From Ecdyonurus torrentis (lineage: Eukaryota > Arthropoda > Insecta > Ephemeroptera > Heptageniidae), in the NCBI GenBank assembly GCA_949318235.1, contig OX439137.1:20486694-20550693 (forward strand): 64,000 nt of DNA. The letters run 5' to 3'. The notes under the pieces are model-generated. The model did no database searches, had not been told where the DNA came from, and saw nothing but the letters and a program-made list of their open reading frames with translations. The position numbers and the translations under genes are program-made. Every line of letters starts with the position of its first letter. The first letter of the stretch is position 1. Positions 51,067 to 61,229 of the stretch are shown piece after piece.

Positions 51067-53976
51067 AAATCATATTTAGTCCTAATGTCAATCTCTTAAT
51101 AGCGGCCTAGTTTTTTTTTTTTTTTTTTTTTTTTTTGTATGTATAATACAGTCCGAGAAATGATGATTCCCACGACCGCCAGATCACCTTATCACCTACC
51201 GTTAAACTGTCGTAACTTTCTCTCGGACTTGTCAATAGGTATAAAGAAAATTAATTGTTGAATGCTATATTTGTAATGAGTAGTAATGAATATTATAATT
51301 AATTGTTTTTAACAAAGAAATAATATATATATAGTGGGAAAAAAGTATTATATTATATTAATACTTCTTCGAACATAACTAATTTTTTATCAAATTTATC
51401 ACTAATATGCCATCAATTAAATTTTGGTATAAAATTTTAGTTTTATTCCGGCTGAAATAAAAGTTATCAGATTTAAAGATAATAGTTATTCCCCCCCCCC
51501 ACCCCCCTATCTAAAAACACGTAATTTTTGCTACCAAATTGTCTCAAAGCACGATTTCTATAGATTTATGTTTTTTACCATCGCATAAATAATTTCGCTA
51601 AATATGGTGTGTACTATTGATTGTATCACTTTGGCACTTAAATTTTTAAAATATTTCTACCCGTTTTAGAACTTTAAAAAATTTTAAAACAAAGATAAAT
51701 ATGAAATTATATTATTTCTTATAACAAAAATTCTACGTCCTAAAACAAGCAAATTATTGTTTAAAAAAATGCAAATATGCCAATAAAAGCAGTACGGAAC
51801 AGAGTATAAGTATCAATATACAATAATTATGCTATTATGCAATATGAGCAGCATAAATTAAAAGGAAATTAGCGAATTAAATGTTTCAGTACACGGACAG
51901 AAAAATCAACAGGGCAACCTTGTTACTACACATGTCAATAGGAAATTTTGTTGGTTCCAACACGATTCCATCTTATTTTTCATAGGAATATCCTCTTACT
52001 AGCGAGTGTCTTAAATATAAGACACCTTTTTATTAAATTTAATAAGCTCGCTCTGTTAAATTTACGTTTAAATACTCAAGCGTGTAACATATAATAAATA
52101 TTTATATTAAACCTTACAAGTTGTAGGTTTATAAGAATCTACAAAGTAAAGTTTGTTAATTTTTAAACTGCACTTTATAAATATTAATATGAATTCTGTG
52201 TAAGAAGTAACAAAGCATTAATTGTGAAAATCTATATTTCGGTTGTCTCTTAGCTTTAACAAGGTAAACCTGTTAAAATGCATAGCGCACGCGAAGACTA
52301 AAATATTTAATAGCTTTTTAACAGGATTTACCTTGTTAAGGGTGAAGCGGCGCGAGAGGGTGCGCATAGGCACTCGCCAGCCCTGTAGGTGTTATATAGC
52401 GAGTGGAGTGGACCTTGCGTTATGTGTTTTACTTGTGGACTCTTGTTTTCGACCAAAAAGTTTAATTTGCTATATATTATAGTGCACCAATTAGTCTTTA
52501 TATGAAAGTACTATATGTAATAAAATTCAACTTTTCAACTTATAAAAGTGACTCGTGAATATGGTGTGAAATGTGAGCACAAGATACAACTTCACGCCGC
52601 TTTTGACTACACAGCAGCCATATTGTGCAGACTGCAGACATATACCGGAGATTTAGTTGTAAGTATTTTAGTTTATTATTTTTATTATTAATTGTTTAAT
52701 AAGGATCCATGTATAAACCTGGTTATTTAAATGAAAATGGGTGAGTAAATAAATAAAATTGAATCTCATGTGGTATTTTTGTTCTTTTCACAGATTTCCA
52801 AGATGCCTATCAGAAATAATTGAAGAGTGATGTTATCGTAAAATTATTCCGTGTATATATTTTACAAGCTAGTGTAAAAGCAGTGGTGAATATTTACTGT
52901 ATAGACACAATATTAGTATTTTTAAAGCAAATCTGCATGATATGTGTATTTTGTTTTGTAATATATTATTTTTGGACTTATGTAATTTATCTCATTAACT
53001 AAAAAGTTGTATTCTTATTTAATTTCTTTTTAATAAAAATATTTTGACACTGCATTATTTTACATTCTAATTACTACGCCTATAGTCTCATATTGTATAA
53101 TATGTTAACATATTTTTGGTACATCATAATATTTCAGCATTATAGCATCTTTGATCGTCGATATTAATACATTTTAAGCATGTTTAAATTGTAACACTCC
53201 GAAAGATGTTATTTGTAATAATTTTAAATATATAGCATTTAACAGAGTAAAAGTGTATAGGTAGTAATAGAGCAGCCTTATTAAAATACTACATGATAGT
53301 AGTATAAAAACTTAAATATAAATATTTTTAGATCTTATATGCCAGTCGTGTAAGATTTTAAATACCCGCGTTATTATATTTAACAAACTTTACCTTGTAG
53401 AATCTAATACTGCTCACCATATAAGATAGAACAGAGCGGGGAGTGTTGCTTTCTATATAGTCACATTTTAAAATTCAATAGGGTTTTCTCTGTTAAGTCT
53501 AATATTCTGCAGTTTTAAATTTAATAAATATGAGCATATTATTTTTAACAATATTTTAGACGTACCTACACTTTCAATATGATAAACTTGTTAAAGTTAA
53601 CAAAAACCTTGTTGATTTTTCTGTCCGTGTACCTAAAATAACTTTTTCTAATTCCCGATTCATATTAATAAAATTATTATTTTCATATAAAAGCTGTATA
53701 TAAAATATTAGCTAACGAATAAATACAAAATCTGTTAATAAAATAACAGAATTATTCAAATATTAACATTTATATAAAAAAATAAAGAAGAGCTTAAATG
53801 AAACACTTTTCATGGAACTATGTATAAATTTTACATCTGTAAAAAAATCATGCACATTTAAATCAATTTCATGTTATTATGATGCATTTATTATGTATGA
53901 TATTTATTTATTATATGTATCAGATTATAAATTTTTTATATTAAACTTTATTGTTTACAAATGTACAGTACATATC

Positions 53977-54070
<94 letters not shown>

Positions 54071-57000
54071 CTTTACTCCCAAAGCGATATACTGAATATA
54101 ATTTACATTCGCAAAAAAAGTAGGCTATACAGGAAGGTCATGCATATATATGTATAATATAAAATATCAAATTAATAACTTGATTTTATATAAATAATAA
54201 TAATAAAAAGTTGTGATGTCAGTGGGATTCGAACCCACGTTCACCTATGAGGTTAATCACATTTCAAAAAGGTGAATTTATTTTCTCTCATCACTCGTGC
54301 ATATACACACGCACGCAATGTTATTTCCTTATGTATGATATGTAGTGTGAGATGAGGCAATCAGTTATTTAATTTGTAATTTATTTTATATATTAAAAAA
54401 AAATCAAGTTCAACTTTTTAATTTATATAAACCCTAAAGTTGCAATTATAATTTATTTATACGTCTTATTTATGCAAATATTATAAAAGTTGATTTTATT
54501 TCTTTTCATTGCAGAGCATATAGGAATCTTTTTACTTCTATAATGAATTTGTAATGTTTTGGAAGAATTTCAATTGAATTTAGAAAAGTCATGAAAAGTT
54601 CAGATGATAAATGGGGTGCCTACAACACGGAAAGAATAAATTACGTAATTAATGCTACATTTAGCATAAATAATACTAAATTAAAACATCATAAATAAAT
54701 ATGCTGTACAATATAATGTTAATGCTATTTAACATAAGTATTATGAAATATAGCATAAATTATGCTGTAATTGAACATATTGTACTGAAAATAAGCTAGC
54801 ATAAATATTTACTTAATTATTTTTGTCCGTGTTTTTGGTCAATTTTAGGCCATTACTAGGGGTACGTTTATGGACTCCTCTAATTTTATATTATAATCCT
54901 TGATTTGGTGCAATTTACCAAAATACACTATAGACCGTATAGGAATCCTGACCCCCAATATTTTCTAAGCATTGTAGGAATTCTAACTAAGAGGCTCTCA
55001 GGTGACCCTAAAATAAATTGCACCCCATGTTTTTAGCATTTTCTGAGACAATTACTATGCTGAGATTATAATAGTTAAAAACAATGGTTATTACACAAAA
55101 TTTTAAGAAGAAAAAAAATTTCCAAGGAAGACGCTTGCCTGTGACATCATTTATTGAAAAAAAAGAAAACACGCAAAGTATATCTAATTATATAAATGTA
55201 CAACTTTTAAAAGAAAATTTTAGATTAAAAATTATTGATTAGTTAAAATTTATTTCAGAAAAAAAAATGTCTATTTATAACATATTTAACCATTTTTATT
55301 GCCTAAAAAAAACAAACGAAAAATACACACGGCAATTTGGGCATTACTTTAAGCGAATAATTAATTATTACAAGCACTTAAAAATTAATTATCATAAATA
55401 TTTTTACAACTTTAAAATGACCAGGTGAAAAAAAAAAAACATTTTTAGTTTAAAAAACGGATGTACATAACAATTAAATAAAAAAAAATGTAATATTTCA
55501 TTCTCTTTCGCAGTTAATTTTAATCTACCAACTTAGCACATGTCTAGTATAAACTTTACACATAATTTTCAATTGGACGATAAAAATGTTTGAATAAAAA
55601 AAATTACTCAAAACATCCATACAACCGTATTTAAAAAAAAAAAAGTTTAAATTTATTAATATGGTAACATTTAAAGGCATTAAATGTCAAAAATCAATTA
55701 ATTTTTCAAAATATGTATTGCAAACTACATATTCTCTTTTTTAGTGTAAATTAAAATTTTAAATTATATATACTTTTATTTATAAATAAAAATGTAACAT
55801 AAAAAAAAAACTATAAATTTAAAACATTGAAAACCTTTTTAGGATTTTTGTTATTTGTTATTTTTTTATTTTTTTTAGCCTAAGGGTTTTGTATGTATAA
55901 ACCGGTCTATTACAATACATTAACTATATAATTCTATTTGAATAATAATAAAAAAATTGTCTTGTTTTTATATATATATGTATTATACATAATATAAAAT
56001 TATAGGTTAGTTTAAAATAGATCAAATCTATATTATTATAAAAATTATTATTTAATCAATTTTTTTGGTAATAATAATTTTTTTGTTTGTTTGATTTATC
56101 ACCTTTTATATATTGTAATTCAAAATTCGTGAGAAAAATTTTAATATACTTTTCTTAAATTTTGGGCGTTGAGGTATACAATATATTTTTTTGAAGCATA
56201 AAGAATATAAATTATTGAAAATAAAGTAAAAATAATAATAAATAAAAAAAAACCTTTTTTTTATGAATTTTACAATATGAGGGATTTTTATTTATAAATT
56301 TAGAAGAATAAAGTATTTTTCTTTTCTTTGTTCTTACATTTTTTTTTCTATATATTGATTAAGAGCTTATACCTGTACTACTATATAAAAAAAAAATCTC
56401 TAAAAAAATCGCGATATTTTATAGTAACCAATAATTAAAAATTCAAATATTTATTGTTTAAAAAATACCAATAAGCGATGGCTATAATATGCCATATTAA
56501 AATATATATATATATAAAAAATTGTGTTTTGTTAAAGTTAAAAAATTTTCAATTTAGTAAACTTACGAAAAATAATTTTACAATGTATACCCTATTTGTG
56601 CTTAGACAGTTCTGTATGTTTTTGAATAGTTTTTCTAAAAAATAATCTATAATCTGTCATACATAATTATTTCATAAAAAAAACATCTTTGCCATAAATC
56701 AAACTCAAATTTGAAATACAAAATATATATATATATATTTCTCAATTTCATATAAGATGAAGAAGAAAAAAAATCGGTAAATTTCAAAGGTATAGTTCCC
56801 AAAGTATATAAAGGACATAAAAGAAAGGTCAAAAGACGCATTCGTTTTAAAAGAAAAGAATTTGAACTTTCGAGTCGGATAAAATATGTCACATGGCTTA
56901 GAAAGAAGAAGAAGAAAAAATTATATATAGGCAACGAAAAAAAGAAGTAAAATATTATACATAGCATCTTCTTATATGTATAACAGTGGTTTATTATAGG

Positions 57001-57315
57001 GATCCTATGCCGTATTTGGAAATATTTAATATATATTAGGTCTACTTATTATAATACACGTAGAAAATATTTTATGTTAGTTTTTTAAATGATAATTTGC
57101 ATTAGAAAAAATTTTCTTGTTGTATTAACTTATTTATTCAACGCTTTCTTATGGAGAAAAAAAATATTACTATATATAATATTGTGACAGTTGGAAATTT
57201 TTAAATCAAAGTTGTCAAATGTATAAAATTATATTTCTTGCAAAAGAGTAATTTTTGGTATGTTTAAAAGAAAAACATTAAATTTTATTGTTTTTTTTAA
57301 TTTTTATGTGTCTGT

Positions 57316-57357
<42 letters not shown>

Positions 57358-59543
57358 AATTATGAGCATATACCACAAAAAAATATAGAACATTTTTCTT
57401 TAAGTGTAAGAAATTAAAATAATTTTATGCAAGAAAAAAAAAGTTCAAATAAAAAAAATATATATATATAATATTTGAGGTCACTTACATATGTTTAATA
57501 TGTATAATTTAAATGTTTTAAAAATGTAATAATTTTTATAACTTTTACATATACATAAACTTATGATGCTTTACTTTTTTTTAAATACGATTAAAATTCG
57601 TCCATTGGTGGAAATACCTGTTTATATATTATATTTTAATATGCTGTGTATGTTACGAAAATTTTAATACTCCAATGATGCCTTAATCGTATTTAACACA
57701 GTCCTATTTAGTATACAATATAAATTTATATCTCAAAATTATGGGTTTTATAGGATAATTAATACATAAATATATACGGTAGCCACAAAAAAAAAAAAAA
57801 AAAAAATTGTATAAGACAGTTAAAAGATTTGTGATATTTAAACTTTTTTATTGTGGATTTCTATAAGTAGTTATATTTTTAATTTTTAAAATTTTGCAAC
57901 TTATTTCTTTATTGCTTCATGTTTTACTCTTGTATTGGAGAGAACTCTTCTGATAGTGTAAGAGACAGACGGGGATAAATATTAGCTATAAATATATAGA
58001 CTCAAAAACTAGGGAGAGAACTTGTAAAGTAGATAACCTGCTTGAAAATTTCTATTGTAGACTTGGATTTTGATTTTATGACGTCATGAATTCCAAAAGT
58101 TGTCTACTTTATAATTTTTCAATCCCATAATATGTGAGGGTGTACGGTCATTGCAATAAAAAATGAAATTCTATTGCCATATGGGAAAAACATGTATTTA
58201 GATAAGAGTTTTGCGTCAACTGAAATCTCCATCTGATTGCATTGAATGGCCATAAGCCAATACAATTTCATTTTTTTAGTACAATATGACTGTGCGAAAA
58301 TGTTATGTGACATAATAAGTGTTTGTATGATCTGTTTTAAGTTTAGAGCAACTTTAATTCTTTAGTCACTTCTTTACGTGCATAAAAAAAAAATCTATAA
58401 TTATCAGGACAAATTAAAATAGAATATTATATAGATTGTACTTTAATAAAAAATATGTTCTTTTCAAATATGAAAAAAAAAAAGTTAAAGTAAGGTCTAA
58501 TTGTTACGTTGTTGACACTGACTGCAACAATGCTGTGTAAATAAAGCATGTGAACAACAATGAGATTTTATATAACAATGAATGAATAAAAAAGACCTTG
58601 AAAATAAAAATTTTCATGCGAAATCTCGTGTGAAAGAATATATTATACATACAGACAAAAATCTCACTTTTTTGTCTTAAAAAAATAAAACTTTTAATAT
58701 TTTGAATGAAATAATATATAATTAACATTTAGATTATGATATAATTAAACATACTTTATTTAAAAAAAAAATAACAAAAATTAAGATGGTTATTTTATGA
58801 TATAATTTTGTTTTTAAGAATCCTAGAGCATGTTTTTCTTTTTAAAAATGCTGCGAGAAAAAAAAATTCACTTGTTCTTATAATGTAATTATTTTATTTT
58901 ATCGCATATTTTTTTATTTCATAAATTTTGAGCTTTTTTTTTAAACATTTTTTTTTAGATTATAATGTAAATTTTATTATTTTTTATAATTTTTATTTGA
59001 AAAAAAAAATTTAAACACTAAAATCTATTCATTTATTTACACTACACGCATATAAAACATTCTTAAAAAAAGTTCTAAAATGATTTCCCAAAACAAATTC
59101 TTTTTATCTAATTTTTATTATTCTTTAATGTTATTTTGTTCGTGCTGTTAAAAAGTACCAACTAAAATTACATGGTGAAGAGTATTTATACATAAATTAT
59201 TTTTATTGTGCGTTTTATGCACAGAGAAAATAAATTCCATAATTTATGCTGAATTTATGTCGTTATAGCATAAATGATACTAAATTAGAGGAAAACAAAT
59301 ATTTATGTTATTGTGACATAGTAATTGTGAGGTATATAGCATAAATTATGCTATATTGAACACATTGTGCTGAAGATGGGATGTAGCATAATTATTAAGA
59401 AGTAATTTTTGTCCGTCTGCGTTACTGTGTTGTAGACCAGAATAATTTTGTACTTAAACTTCTTTATTATGCCATGGTACAAAGTAAAATTGAAAAGCAA
59501 TATAGTTGAGTCAACATTTTATTACTTTACATAGTTAATTTAT

Positions 59544-59636
<93 letters not shown>

Positions 59637-61156
59637 ATGGACCACTTGCAATAAAAAGTATTTAATTGTTGCAACAAGTAAGTGAAAACGATATTTCCAT
59701 AAGAAATGCATTAAGAATATTTCAAATTATTTAAAAAATTTCGTTCATTGCAAGTGGTTCATTAATCAACATTAAAGTTGTATATTCAATTTCGTGCACT
59801 TTACCTAATTTTATACAACCTCCATTATTTTCCTATACGTAATTTAACTTAAAATATATTTTAAAAAGATAAAATAATTCTATGAAAACAAGTGAAGACA
59901 GGACGTAAAAATGCAAATGTAATGCACAAGAGAAAAAGAAGTTACGGTTATTTCTTCCACGAAACAATGAAAAGTCTATATAATTTAAATATTGATAATA
60001 AATCATAATTTCACTTGATGATGTTAAAAACATTTTTCCCTCTCATAAATTAACTTTTAAGATATTTCTGATTGATTCTGAAAAGTAATTAAAATCACAC
60101 CTTTTAGCTGTCAACTCATAACTTAGGGTGCAAATTTACAACTTCTTTGAATTTTATTTTATGTCTATATTTGGTAATATAGGTCATATATTTAAGTGTT
60201 GAAAACCTTGTTATAGTTTTATGATATTTTAATTATTGTAGAATAAGCGACTATGCATGAAGTCATTAAGGGAGTAGGGTACCGACCCAAACTAGAAGTG
60301 TTTGGGGTCTAAAGTTGATGTCATTGTGTAGCTAAGGGTCACACCTAGGCGTGATAAAAGTTTCATGATGTTTGACCGTCCCGAAAAAAAGAAAAAAAAT
60401 TATTGAAATTAACATTGGGCTTTATGGGCTTAAAATTTCAAAACATCATATAACATTTATTTGCACGGTGACCCCCCAAAATTTTTATATATTTAAAATC
60501 GTCTTAAGCTAATAAGTATCATTGTGCAAAATTTCAGATTTTTTTGACGAGAAATGTTTGAGTCTAATGGCCGACTCAGTCCCCTACTGCCTTAAGCGTT
60601 AATATTATAACGAAATTGAATCAACAGCGTTAGGACCAAATGTAAAAGGTTAAAATTGTAACGATAAACTTTGATATTTATTTTTTTGTATAGTCCTATA
60701 ACGCTTGGAACGTTAATAACGCTTTAATCGTTGCATGCTACGATTAGTGACGTCATAACCGCTATAAAACTGTAACGATACATATTTTTTAATTTAACTA
60801 ATCAATAAATAAACTAATTTTTGCAGTTTTTTTTTTATTTGTACTTTTATCTTCTCAATTGTTTATTTTTTTTTTCTTGATGCATACTTGAAAACCTATA
60901 ATTCAACCTGTTAACAGCATCAATCAATGCTCTCTTTGCTATATAAGTATTTTTGAACTGGCAGTATGTGTCATTTTCCCATACTAGCCCCATGTCATTT
61001 AGTGCTCACATATGGCCTCGACTTTTTTATTAATTCAACCACTTTCGTGGCAATTATGATATATTAATAATAAATTAATCATTGCAATCGTATTAGCATA
61101 TAATTATTACTTTTTATTTATTTACGTATTTATTTTTGTTTAATGAGCGCAAATAA

Positions 61157-61229
<73 letters not shown>

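Larger units (their letters stand above)
51892..53639. mobile_element. 1.75-kb non-autonomous TIR transposon with a transcript-like core
   Basis: Both ends read CACGGACAGAAAAATCAACA inward, 20 of 20 bases, and TA flanks both sides (51,890-91; 53,640-41). The inverted similarity extends for about 260 bp: GAATCTACAAAGTAAAGTTTG at about 52,133 faces CAAACTTTACCTTGTAGAATC at about 53,385. The arms repeat an ACCTTGTTAA-like word many times. The 1.1 kb core is not transposon-like and holds a GC-rich block, splice signals and a poly(A) signal. No transposase was found, so it must move in trans. TA duplication suggests a Tc1/mariner-type enzyme, which is inference. Confidence 0.8.

Noticed and set aside
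52243..52482. 79-codon frame in the 1.75-kb transposon
   Set aside because: It runs across the internal hairpin and the GC-rich block, starts at a non-ATG codon and resembles no known transposase.
54213..54294. Functional tRNA gene
   Set aside because: The D arm and A box are missing and the acceptor stem has two mismatches.
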